Shown here: positions 54,306-64,000 of the stretch, one piece after another
Layout of the letters: each line of letters opens with the position of its first letter
Numbering within the stretch: the stretch's first letter is position 1
Assembly (NCBI GenBank): GCA_030340625.1
Contig: JAOPHQ010000606.1
Coordinates: forward strand, 1 to 64,000
From: Merluccius polli
Taxonomy: Eukaryota; Chordata; Actinopteri; Gadiformes; Merlucciidae
Reading direction: 5' to 3'
Length of the DNA: 64,000 bases
Position numbers and translations under genes: made by a program
Notes under the pieces: model-generated
Told to the model about the DNA's origin: nothing
Seen by the model: only the letters and a program-made list of their open reading frames with translations
Database searches by the model: none

Positions 54306-55465
54306 CAGTGACGTGCACAGGGGGGGGGCAGGGGGGGGTGGTCGCCCCCCCACGTGGCCCAATTGTTGAAAAACACGTGTTAAAGTGCCCTCTTGGGAGC
54401 CAAAACGCGTGCTACAGTGCCTTCTTGGGAGCCAAAACGCAGGCTCAAGTGCCCTCAAGTGCCCCCTTGGGAGCCAAAATACATGCTCAAGTGCCCTCAA
54501 GTGCCCTTTTGGGAGCCAAAACTCGCTAAAGTGCCCTCCTGGTTGGCAAAATACACTAAATTGCCCTCTTGGGTGGAAAAAACACTCAACTGCCCTCTTC
54601 TAGTAAATTAAGTTAACTTCAACTTAACTTAACTTTAACTTAAGTTAACTAAGTTATATTATTATGTAGAGATGCCTATTGCATGTTTAAGGAGGAGCTA
54701 CCTCACTACGTCTTGTGGGAATAGCTTTTCAAAGTTAGCAAGTAAAGTTAAAAGTTGGGTTAGCACACAAGTGTAAGTCAAGTCTCAAGTATTTGAGGCT
54801 CAAATACTTGAGACTTGACTTACACTTGTGTTTAAAGACTTGAGACTTGATTCATCCTTGCCACCTGCAGCAATGGAGCAGCACTTATCCTCATGCTTCA
54901 CCATAGTTTGTTTCTTTTGAGTTTAAATGTGTATTGTTCCCTGTGTGATTTTATCACAGAGCCCTCTTGGGTGAAGAAAATACATTAAACTCCAGAAGAC
55001 TATTAGGACCAAGAAATACTACTAAACACATTACTGTTGCGATGACTTTTATGTTGGGCCCTTTGTTGACCTATATCTCTATACTATATCTCAGAGAACC
55101 AGTTTGGATTATCTGGTGCTAATATGGTGTTAAAATGCACTAGAATACAGGACATGGCATCTACTTGAACATTTTCTGGCGGAAGACCCCCGGACCCCCT
55201 ACGTATTGTTTTTATTCATACATCCGTGTCGCTGTGTGTTCTTCACAGTCCAATGTTGTAATCCACAGTTCTCCTGGATGCTGATCCTAACAGCAAACTA
55301 ACCTGAGTAGTCTGTCTAGTTAGTCTGTTTTAAGGCTATATAATGTGCCATTTGTATAACATATAAAACGTGTCTAAAGTGCTCTCTACAGTGGTGAGGA
55401 TGCGCTATATGTGCCCTTTTTTTTCTTTCCGCTCCTGCCCTTCAAAAAGTCTGTGCACGCCACTG
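54306..55465. mobile_element. hAT-like element, CAGTG-type ends
   Basis: Starts CAGTGACGTGCACAGGGGG and ends GTCTGTGCACGCCACTG, imperfect inverted repeats. It contains degenerate repeats around TTGGGAGCCAAAAC (54390-54560) and a 33-bp-arm hairpin at 54765-54831. No target duplication is evident; the right side is a TA repeat. Confidence 0.65.
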
Positions 55466-55486
55466 TATATATATATATATACATAC

Positions 55487-57291
55487 CAGAGGTTGCGCTA
55501 GACTTTTTCGTTGTCCGTCATTTTGACTGACAGGGTCATAAAAATCCCGTCATAATCTATTTTTACCGGTCACTTTAATGTTTTAAATGATAATAATGAC
55601 ATGTTCAATAGCATTTAATTTTAATTCATTTTTAATTAATATTCAGTCCAAACAAGCTAACAGATAATCCACACCGTGGATACACACATCACGCAGAAGA
55701 ATATGTAAGAATATCGGCCGCCAGGCGATTCGCGTATAGTGGGGCTTGACTGTGATTCACCACCACAATGCGGGCGGGAGCTAGTTGATCCACTAGTCAA
55801 CACGCGGGAGCTAGTTGATCCACTAGTCAACACGCCCCCAAGCGAACGAGTTTTCAAGGTGGCGCGATGTCGCGGATAATTCGCGTATAGTGGAGCTTCT
55901 AGTTGGGTTGTGCCGATGGACGATGTCCTCGTCCATCGTGATGGCTGACTGACATCACGATGGAGAGCCACCATCGTGATGCCACGCCCCCCTCGTCCGA
56001 CACACTAATCCTATAGTCTCTTCTATAGTTATTACCTAAAAACTTTGCAGGGATTGCTCTGTAAATAAATTGAAAATATAACTAAATGGTCCATATAAAG
56101 TGCTAAAGTTAACTAGGTCTGCGGAGGCTTAGTCGAATACGTTTTCATTCGTCAAGCAAAAAGTAAAACATAAAAATATTAAGGCATGAGCATCGCAAAC
56201 CGAATACATCCGTGGTCGCAACAAGCCCTGATTTAAATAATCGCTGACCAATACTGACCAATACACCTGGGCAGGTATACTGTATACCTGCCCAGGTGTC
56301 TACCTGCCCAGATGTATACCGTAGACACCTAGGCAGGTAGACACCAGGGCCGTGTTCTGATATCCGTACTACCCGTACTTAGTATACTTAGTTTGAGTAC
56401 GTAGGGCGTTCCGATTATGATCGCGGCAAAAGAAGTGTACTTGAAAGGACCCGTATGTGTACTCAAAAAGGCCAAAATGCTGAGTGTGCGACGGTGTACA
56501 CTTTGCGTACTCAACGGCAGCCATCTTAGCTACGTAGCGGAAGAGGCGGAGCCGCGCTCAGAGAACGTCTAATGAATTCACGTGTTTGGCGGGTGACGCG
56601 GCCGCGCAGCTGATGTCATTTCCGTTAAGTGCGCCACAGAGTACTGAGCACTAACATCTGAAGCTCTGCGTACCTATTGAGTACGGATAGTGTACTGTTT
56701 AAGTGTACTCACGGAAGTCCGGATATCGGAACACTGCCCTGGGCAGGTAAACAGGCAGGTAGACACAACTAGACATACGGGACTCGCGGTGATCGCGGCT
56801 TTAGTTCCCCGTGTCTGATCGCTGTAATTCGGAGCGTGAATATCGGTTGAATATCTAATATCTTTCTAACTTTAAAAACACTTTAGTATTGTTTAAGACG
56901 ATAGTCGCACATCCCTCGTAACTACGCCGTGAAGGTGAACCCTCCCGGACTCCGCTATTAACATGAACCGCTCGGCCGGAGGAGCCGCACATCCACACGC
57001 ACCGGACACCAGAATGCAAACATGTTTTCCATTTGATTGCTTTTAAATAAAGTTGTGTGCAGTTATACGGTAAATACGATTATTAACTGTTACAAATGTT
57101 TCAAGTGGGTTTGTTTTTTTTTTCTTCTTTTTATCTTTTCTTCTTCTACAAGAGGCAATTAATATGCTCATCGCCACCAAGTGGTCAGGGTGTGAAATGC
57201 AATCTGTCAAAATGACGGACGGCCCTCAGATTTTTCCGTCACCGTTTTAAAAAAACGGTCAATGACGGAAAATATTCGGTTAACGCGACCC

Positions 57292-57294
<3 letters not shown>
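55487..57294 (-). mobile_element. hAT-like element in (TA)n, copy C with nested insertions
   Basis: Reverse orientation relative to 26189-26781. Ends are CAGAGGTTGCGCTAGAC and GGTTAACGCGACCCCTG, between ATACATAC and ATATATAT. The interior holds hairpin-forming CATCGTGATG segments (55920-55985), an 18-bp-arm palindrome (56263-56299) and a roughly 0.4-kb element at 56346-56742 with CAGGGCCGTGTTCTGATATC / GATATCGGAACACTGCCCTG ends. No gene. Confidence 0.7.
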
Positions 57295-57331
<37 letters not shown>

Positions 57332-57751
57332 AATATTTGCACCGGAGCCTATCATCAGGTTGTTACGCCAGTGATGAGACCGCTTTGGTTGGCCCCGTGG
57401 GACATTTTGTTACAAAAAACGAACGGATGGAAGCGTCGATAAGAGCATGGTTGTGTGCAACCTATGCAACAAGGAATTTGCATATCACCGCAGCACATCG
57501 AGCCTCAAGTATAGGGTGGCCATTCGTCTGGCTTTAGACCGGACTGTCCGGTTTTTCAAACCAGCTGTTGGTAAATCAACAAAGTCTGTTATGGCCTCTG
57601 AAGCAACAGAGAGATGTTTTCTAATAGTCAGCTTTCCAATGTTCTGAATGTACTTGAAAGTATTGTGTTTTACTTAAAAAAACAAAGTATTATAGCTTAC
57701 AGAAGGTCTACCTGAATTTCTGAAATGTACTATATTTCTAAATATGCTATT
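57295..57751. other. No gene; transposon end fragment
   Basis: TA repeat, then from about 57510 TAGGGTGGCCATTCGTCTGG continuing TTTAGACCGGACTGTCC. This resembles the right end of the element nested in 43272-44650. Confidence 0.5.
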
Positions 57752-57935
57752 CAGTGGGGGTTCTAGGGGGGGGGGGGGGGGCAGCGGGGGCCAGTGCTGA
57801 GTCTGGACCCCCCTGTGCCCCCCCCCCCCCCAAACGAGGAGTCTGCATCAATAGTAAAATGACGGTGTGCCCCTCTAACACAAAAGCCGGCCCCAACCTG
57901 GCCCCCCCAATAAAACTGGTCTAGAACCGCCACTG
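57752..57935. mobile_element. 184-bp hAT MITE
   Basis: Ends CAGTGGGGGTTCTAG and CTAGAACCGCCACTG, flanked by ATGCTATT on both sides (57744-57751 and 57936-57943). The interior is G- then C-rich. Confidence 0.9.
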
Positions 57936-59120
57936 ATGCTATTGCTACACTTAATGGCAAAAATTGCACTGGTCTGTTGGACAAAAATAAACAATATTTG
58001 TGTTGCTTAAGCTTATGTATTCAGTCATTATTCAATGGTATTGTGGCAACTCCCGTGCCCCATACACCGCACGGCTCCGGGAGTCACCTTTATTTAGACA
58101 CACCCACACAGACAGAAACACGGCACACCTGACAACCACAACTAACACTCTCACTCACGGTCATGAAAACACTGCATATACGGGAACACACACACACAAC
58201 GACACACAATAATAACTCCCCAACCACCAACCCCACGGTGATTCCGGGGCGCCAATAATGTCCAAACCCCCACCAGGGTGCACCCCCCAGAACCCCTTGC
58301 GCCGGACCCCCATAGGGGGCATGGCCGTGATCGCCACAATATTTTCACAAGCAGCAATTATCTGACTGTCGGTTAAATTAACGGAAAAGAAACTTGCAAA
58401 CAAAACAGCAACGTGCTTGTGGGCGCAAGCACCTGTGTGAAGCTGGCCCCCCCTATCCAAAAATTATTAAAAACACTGCTATTCGTTTGTGCTACGTTTG
58501 TGCCGTAAAAATTATCATTTGTGCTGTTAAGGGTTTTAAGTAATTAAACTTTACATTTTCTGGCCAGTGATGTCACTCAGCCCCCCATACGTGTCTAAAT
58601 TTCCCCAAAATAGTCTCAACCGTTAGTGCTACGTTTGTGCTGATTTGTGCCGTTAAAAGAAACATTTGTGCTACTTCGGTTTTTAAGTTATCTGGCTTTA
58701 TTGTTACACGCGCGACGTCACCCAGCCCCCCATCAATGTCCAAATCTCACCAAAATGGTCTCAATCGTTTGTGCTACGTTTGTGCTGTTAGAAGAAACAT
58801 TTGTGCTACTTCGGTTTTCACGTTAGCAGGCTTTATTCACCACAGTTGATAAATTCATAGCCAAATAATATCAACCGTGACCGCGATAGCCTATGTCCCC
58901 GATTAGAGGCCCAACTCTATGTTGCTACTGCTGATAACATGGTTGTCTAACGTAGGCCTACCTTGATGTGTTAAGAATAAACTATTTTGCATACAAGAGT
59001 AGCTTATTGATCTGAATTTGCGCTGTGGTGTTGATCATGCTAACCTTTAGTGAACACCGAGCTGAACTGTCATTCTGTGCTGCAACAATCTTGGATTGTT
59101 CTGATTCAAATAGCCTAGGC
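57936..59120. other. No gene; dispersed repeats
   Basis: GTGCTACGTTTGTGC and AAACATTTGTGCTACTTCGG occur in tandem-like form at 58480-58835. They return in reverse complement at 61565-61770, with the shared CAGTGATGTCACTCAGCC / GGGCTGAGTGACGTCACTGG border. Not coding. Confidence 0.6.
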
Positions 59121-59339
59121 CAGGCATTCCCAAAGTGTGAGCTGCGACCAGGGGGTACGCGAGAGGAAAAATCTAATGGCGGTCTGGTGTAATATTACAC
59201 AATTACAATGCTGTTTTTTAAGTGGGATTTTTCCATACAATAAAAAAACATGAACAGTAAACATTTCCTTTGTAATCCCTCTTATTTTAATTAAAAAACT
59301 ATAATTTCTTAGTTTTTGATAGAAACATTCTTATTTTCC

Positions 59340-60375
59340 TCCGCGGCGCTGCGCCGCGACGGGCTCTGGGTCGGCTTGGAAGGGTTCGGGGGTGAAGGTG
59401 GCCGGCGGCTTCGGCCTCTGGCTTTACAGCACCTCGCCGCTTCCCGGGGCCACGGACGCAGTATCTCGCTGCGCCTTCCTCCCCCCCTCACGGGGGTTGG
59501 GGACGGGGCCCCCTCGCCCCCGGCGTGACTGTCGACCGGGACGGACTGTCCTCAGTGCGTCCCAACCGCGTCGCGTCGTTCAGGGCGGGGATCCGGCTCA
59601 CGCACAACTGGCGCAAGGGGTCGGCGGCGATGTCGGCTACCCACCCGACCCGTCTTGAAACACGGACCAAGGAGTCTAAAGCTACGTTTCCACCGAGCAG
59701 TACGGTACAGTTCGGTTCAGTACGTTACGTTTTGGTGCGGAAGGTTTTGGCACAGTTCGGTCCGGTTTGTGTAGCCACTGCAAAAGGCACTACTGTACGG
59801 GCGGGATAGCGATTGTTCCGTCAGCTGATTTTCGCGCTGTCGTCGCGTGACATCATTACATTAGCGCGAAAATCAAATCCGTGACAGTCAGCTGAGACCA
59901 GAAGACAGCTGATAACCTATAGCCTACGTACGCTAAAAATGGAGGAATTTGTCGTGTTCTTCCTTCTCGGAGTGTGGCTGTTTATTACAGCTTTTTTTAA
60001 TTATCCTACTGCCGGGTATTTAAAAATGGCGCCCTTGAGTTTACCAGGTGATAACGTCTACAACAAGTTATAGACGTTATCACACGCGCACCTGTTCAAA
60101 CAGCAATGGGCGTGTCTCTATACCGTACCACAAACTGGTACCCCAACAGAAGGGTCTCCTAAAACAGTACGGTTCGGTACGCTTATTTAGGTACACTTTA
60201 GAACTTCTCACAATGGAAACACAAATAATTGCGGACCGAACTGAACCGAACTGTACCGTACTGCTCGGTGGAAACGTGGCATAACGCACGCGCGAGTCAG
60301 AGGGTCCTACGAAACCCCGTGGCGCAATGAAAGTGAGGGCCGGCGCGCGCCGGCCGAGGTGGGATCCCGGCCCCT
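59340..60375 (+). pseudogene. 28S rRNA fragment, interrupted
   Basis: Bases 59610-59679 contain GGCGGCGATGTCGGCTACCC and CTTGAAACACGGACCAAGGA, hallmark large-subunit rRNA core sequence. The upstream 59340-59610 is the GC-rich expansion segment (GACGGGCTCTGGGTCGGC, CGACTGT-type blocks). It resumes at 60285 with CGCACGCGCGAGTCAGAGGG and CGTGGCGCAATGAAAGTGAG, ending near GAGGTGGGATCCCGGCC. Only part of the 28S is present and it is split, so it is non-functional. Short protein frames here are artefacts. Confidence 0.85.
59680..60281. mobile_element. PIF/Harbinger-type MITE in the 28S fragment
   Basis: Ends AGCTACGTTTCCACCGAGCA and TGCTCGGTGGAAACGTGGCA are inverted repeats, flanked by the 3-bp duplication TAA (59677-59679 and 60282-60284), as expected for Harbinger. 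The repeats extend inward (GTACGGTACAGTTCGGTTC). Confidence 0.85.
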
Positions 60376-60844
60376 GTTTATCTGTTTCGGAGCCTATTCT
60401 CTTAATGTTGCGGATCGTTTGTAACTTCATTGCAATTTAATTCAATGTACTGTTGTTGTATTTTCCATCACCGTTGTGTTATAATGATGCTATAGGTCCA
60501 CGGTCATTTAATAGGCCTATTGCTCCAATTTGTCTTTTACGTGGCTGAAAATAACCGTAGGCCTACTTTCTGTCACTGAGCCGTGTCTGTCACTCATCCT
60601 CTTAAAAGTGGAAGCTTGTGCGTAGCTTTGTTGCATTATATTGAAACTTTGTTGATGGTGTTATTGTCATGCGTGCTCTGGTTATTTGCGCATGATTAAA
60701 CATGAGTCTTTATATGGCGATAAAACAAAGCTTTGTTGCGTTTTTTATTTTTTAAGTGGGGATTGGGGGTGCGCCAACCCGGTTGGGATGTAGAAGGGGG
60801 TGCGCAGGTAAAAAAGTTTGGGAACCGCTGGCCTAGGCTACGGA

Positions 60845-61330
60845 GTCTCCGTTGTGTGAGAGAGCGGGGCAGATCGAGACTGAGTTTCCCAAGTCAGCCC
60901 ACAAAGCTGGCGTGTGTGTCCTGTGACGAATGTATAAACGTGCATAAGTATCAACAGACTGTAATATCCTCACATAGCCACTAGGGAATAGAAACAAATA
61001 TATAAGTTGTATTAACCGCACCTGGCCACCAGATGGCAGCACACATAATACACTGGGGGCGGGCGCTCAACACTAGCCAATCAGAGCATAGTATGCGTCA
61101 TAGAGGCCACGCCTGCCCAGGTACTACCAAACCACACATCCGGGGGGGGGGGGGGGGGGCAGAAACCCCCAGGCAGCGTATCTGTTAGATATCCAGCTAA
61201 GGGTCGCTCCACGCGCGTGAATTTTACTATTCCTCTCCTTTTGCTTCATAGATAATAGACCTAAAGCTAAACAAATAAAGTGAGTTAAAAGTGATCCTGT
61301 TTCGGCGGCCTTCTTCCTCAAAGAACATCA
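60845..61330 (-). repeat. Uninterrupted copy of the 7.06-9.0 kb repeat
   Basis: Reverse complement of 7063-7219 plus 8726-8990, joined by a C/G run at 61142-61159. It serves as the empty site for the insertion at 7220-8725. Confidence 0.75.
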
Positions 61331-62103
61331 CAACAGTCCGAGAGGGCTGCCCTCCTCGGACACATTACTCTGAAGCCCCGGTGACAGTATGGAAGTGTGG
61401 ATTAATAAATGAAATAAAAACACAGTGGTAAGAGCTGGCGTGTGTGTCCGAGACGGCTGCTCTCCTCGGACACATTATTCTGAAGCCCCGGTGACGTGTC
61501 AGAAGCCTTTGCAATGCAAACGTCTATGAGTGCAAATAGTAGGCGTGTAATAAAGCATGCTAACGTGAAAACCGAAGTAGCACAAATGTTTCTTTTAACA
61601 GCACAAGTCAGCACAAACGTAGCACAAACGATTGAGACTATTTTGGGGAAATTTGGACACGTATGGGGGGGCTGAGTGACGTCACTGGCCAGAAAATGTT
61701 TAATTACTTAAAACCCTTAACAGCACAAACGATCATTTTTACGGCACAAACGTAGCACAAACGAATAGCAGTGTGTTTAATATTTTTTGAATAACATGGG
61801 GGGGCCAGCTTCACGCAGGTGGCGCAAGCGCATGTGTAAAGCAACCAGCGAGCGCAAGCGCATGTGTCACACCTCTCGCCCCCCCCCTCTCCCCCCTCTC
61901 TTACCCTGAAAATTGAAACAAATCGAAAAACACATCGAAAATGCAAACACGAGATTTGTGAGGAACTTAAATAGGGAATAAAGACTAACAAGACATATAA
62001 CAATATTGAACACTGCATAAACAGTCGTTTTTTTGTTTTTTTGGCGATTTATTTTTCAGTGATAGGGCGGATCAAAACAAAAAGGTTCCGGATCCAACGG
62101 CGG
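61331..62103. other. No gene; dispersed repeats
   Basis: Two GGACACATTA-TTCTGAAGCCCCGGTGAC segments (about 61355 and 61470), then the inverted partner of the 58.5-58.8 kb repeat. Confidence 0.5.
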
Positions 62104-62913
62104 AGGTATGGAGCCAGAATAGTGTCATAATTCAAACCTGAAAAAAAAGGTTTCAAAGGCTTGTAAGTCTGTGTTTGAAAACTCAACACCTTGTAAAAAA
62201 GGTTTTGCACCACTGAAAAAAGGAGATTATAGCCTGAAAAAAAAAAGTCAAACATCTGCAAACATGATTTTGTGTTCTATTTTATCTTCTTCATCATTTT
62301 CACCAACACATTTTCAAAGCTAAAATGTTTTCACAAACACATTTTCAAAGTTTAAAAATGTCCACCAGCGCATTTGCAGAGTTTCAAATCTGACACTGTT
62401 CTAACAGTGTATTACTTTGTTTCCCGGTTTTGAAACCTTGTAAATGGGATTCTGCAAACAGCTGTTCAAACATTGAGAAATACGTTTTGAAAGGTTGAAT
62501 ATTTATTTTAAAAAACTTGTAAAGGTGTAAATTTACACCATTGCAATGTATTTTTTCAGAACTTAATTTTCAGCACTGACTTTTCAGAGATTTGACCACA
62601 CGGGCGCAAGCTTGCGAGTCACGTGATTATTGACACTGTTCTGACGCCGTTCGTTTTGAAACTCCTTTAGCGTCAAAGGTCTGAAAAAAAAACCTTCCTG
62701 GGGGCGGGACCATCTTGCTCTAAACCTATTGGTTGCTCTCTGCTGAGGCACAGTCCAATCACATGCGCCGTTGACCGGGCTGTGCGGGATTGACAGTGCT
62801 CTGCCGATGATAAGAATGACAAGCGACTTGCGTGGTTGATTTTGTTGTCTATTTTCTGGAACCATGGCTGGTAGACAGGCGAGCAATTTTATTCTATATT
62901 GTTTGCGTTCTAA
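62104..62913 (-). repeat. Inverted partner of the 12.5-13.4 kb repeat
   Basis: Reverse complement match along about 800 bp; see 12539-13366. Confidence 0.75.
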
Positions 62914-62944
62914 CCACCCGCGAGCCTCCTGCGGCTCGCCAAGC

Positions 62945-63250
62945 TGTAATTTGCAACACGTTCTCATCGCAACTCGTAATATACCGACGGTTTGTCACGC
63001 CCCTAGACGTGATACTGACGCAAAAGGTCCCCTCCCGCGTCTGTGTGAAACGATCTGTGTGAAACAATCTCATAAACCCGTTCGCGGTGGTAAGAGACCA
63101 GCAGAGTCTACAGCGTCCGCTCGCAGAGCAGAGTCTACAGCGTCCGCAGTCTACTGTGAAACAATTCACTCCAAAAAGGGTTAGGGTTATGGTTAGGGTT
63201 ATGGTTAGCGTAATCTATCACCGTGACCGGGTTATTATTGGAGTGAATGG
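62945..63250 (+). repeat. Dispersed repeat with telomere-like tail
   Basis: Partner of 42610-42870. Its tail AGGGTTATGGTTAGGGTTAT through CGTGACCGGGTTATTATTGG also matches 310-377. Confidence 0.8.
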
Positions 63251-64000
63251 GACCTATTGGCTCAAAATGAGTGTAGGACAGTAGATCTACACACACCTCT
63301 TTTTATAGCATTTCAACACTTCTTATATTTTCTTATTAATTATTAGTACATTTCATAATGTAAATATGAGCATTCCTTCCAGGTAATGTGACCTATTGGC
63401 TCAAAATTAGTGCAGGATCATACTTGTTTTATGAGACACAACTCTTACTTTCTTTTTTAAAAATCAAATCTTAACACTCTTCATATTTTTTAAATAAACG
63501 TTTAATACATTTAATACCCACGTTTTATTTTGAAAACCGGAAGTTTCCACACGCTGCAGTAAACTAGCGCCTCAAAGTATTTGCCATAAAGTCGGCAATA
63601 GGGGCGCACTGGAAAATGTTGGAGCGGCTGGCTTGACCGCAGTGTTTCTCCCGGACACCTCTCTTACTGCCGCCGTCTGAGGACGGAGCGCGCGGTGCGA
63701 GGCTACACATGGAGGAGAGGTATCGACTGTTTTGTTTGCCTGCGTGGTGAAGCAGACATTTGTTTCAGGTGACAACGCACACGAGTGAGCATTCAGGCCT
63801 GCAACGCTGAGCTGGGTGCTCATATGAATTACAATAGTTTATTGCCGGCTATTTTCTTTTCTTGGGCCCATGTTGTTCTCAATGTTTTATGTGAATGCAA
63901 TGTGATATTTGAATGCAATTAACCTTGAACTACTTTTCTAATACTCAGTAAACTGTTATACTTTTTATAAAACAGTGTGATTATTGACTACTACGTTGAA
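63251..64000. other. No recognisable gene at right edge
   Basis: A GC-rich patch at 63580-63790 looks unlike the AT-rich surroundings and could hold a 5' exon or promoter of a gene to the right. Nothing in it is recognised. Confidence 0.3.

Larger units (their letters stand above)
59121..60830. mobile_element. hAT-like element carrying a 28S rRNA fragment
   Basis: Ends CAGGCATTCCCAAAGTG and AGTTTGGGAACCGCTG, imperfect inverted repeats of a type seen in Charlie-like hAT elements. They are flanked by the 8-bp duplication GCCTAGGC (59113-59120 and 60831-60838). Between the ends is a 28S rRNA piece interrupted by a Harbinger-type MITE. No transposase is visible. Confidence 0.85.

Noticed and set aside
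59309..59809. Protein frames in the GC-rich 59.3-59.8 kb stretch
   Set aside because: The sequence is 28S rRNA-derived; the frames have no protein homology that I recognise.

Overview
The window looks like teleost fish nuclear DNA. It has vertebrate-type immune GTPase genes, many hAT-like non-autonomous transposons with 8-bp target duplications, a LINE fragment, a Harbinger-type MITE, a 28S rRNA fragment, degenerate TTAGGG tracts and very dense micro- and minisatellites. No bacterial-type operon, tRNA or CRISPR is visible. The species cannot be fixed from the sequence alone.

The core is a tandem array of AIG1/GIMAP-family GTPase genes, all on the minus strand. There are seven copies: 1 (1244-3211, frame broken), 2 (9999-11118, frame broken and no 5' exon), a decayed remnant (13686-14910), 3 (20946-22208, intact), 5 (33092-34771, intact), 6 (49466-51094, with a frame-shifted repeat tail running to 46912) and 7 (51395-52726, tail shifted, continuing to 51310). 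Each full copy has the order P-loop, an E/R-rich low-complexity loop, DLPG, a T-x-G-D G4 motif, LNN, a charged coiled-coil of EEDRLRR-type units and an Ala/Gly/Val-rich hydrophobic C-terminus. Minisatellites have expanded inside the coding frames, differently in each copy.

Upstream of copies 1, 3, 5 and 7, plus an orphan at the left edge, is a conserved block with a candidate first coding exon (Met-Ala-Ser-Gly) and a consensus splice donor. Some of these blocks carry ISRE-like GAAAGTGAAA and CRE-like TGACGTCA sites. Copies 2 and 6 lack the block.

Layout: 0-5 kb orphan promoter and copy 1, with a retrotransposon fragment inserted in a TG repeat. 5-9 kb a 62-bp minisatellite and nested transposons. 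9-15 kb copy 2 and the remnant. 15-20 kb foldback elements and a hAT-like element. 20-31 kb copy 3, TTAGGG-like tract and 40-bp minisatellite. 31-46 kb the same unit again (copy 5), with extra satellites and a 4-kb nested insertion. 46-54 kb copies 6 and 7, head to tail. 54-64 kb transposon-rich DNA, including a hAT-like element carrying a 28S rRNA fragment that is itself split by a Harbinger-type MITE.

The GTPases are probably cytosolic or membrane-associated immune GTPases. That role is inferred from the family and the promoter motifs, not shown here.
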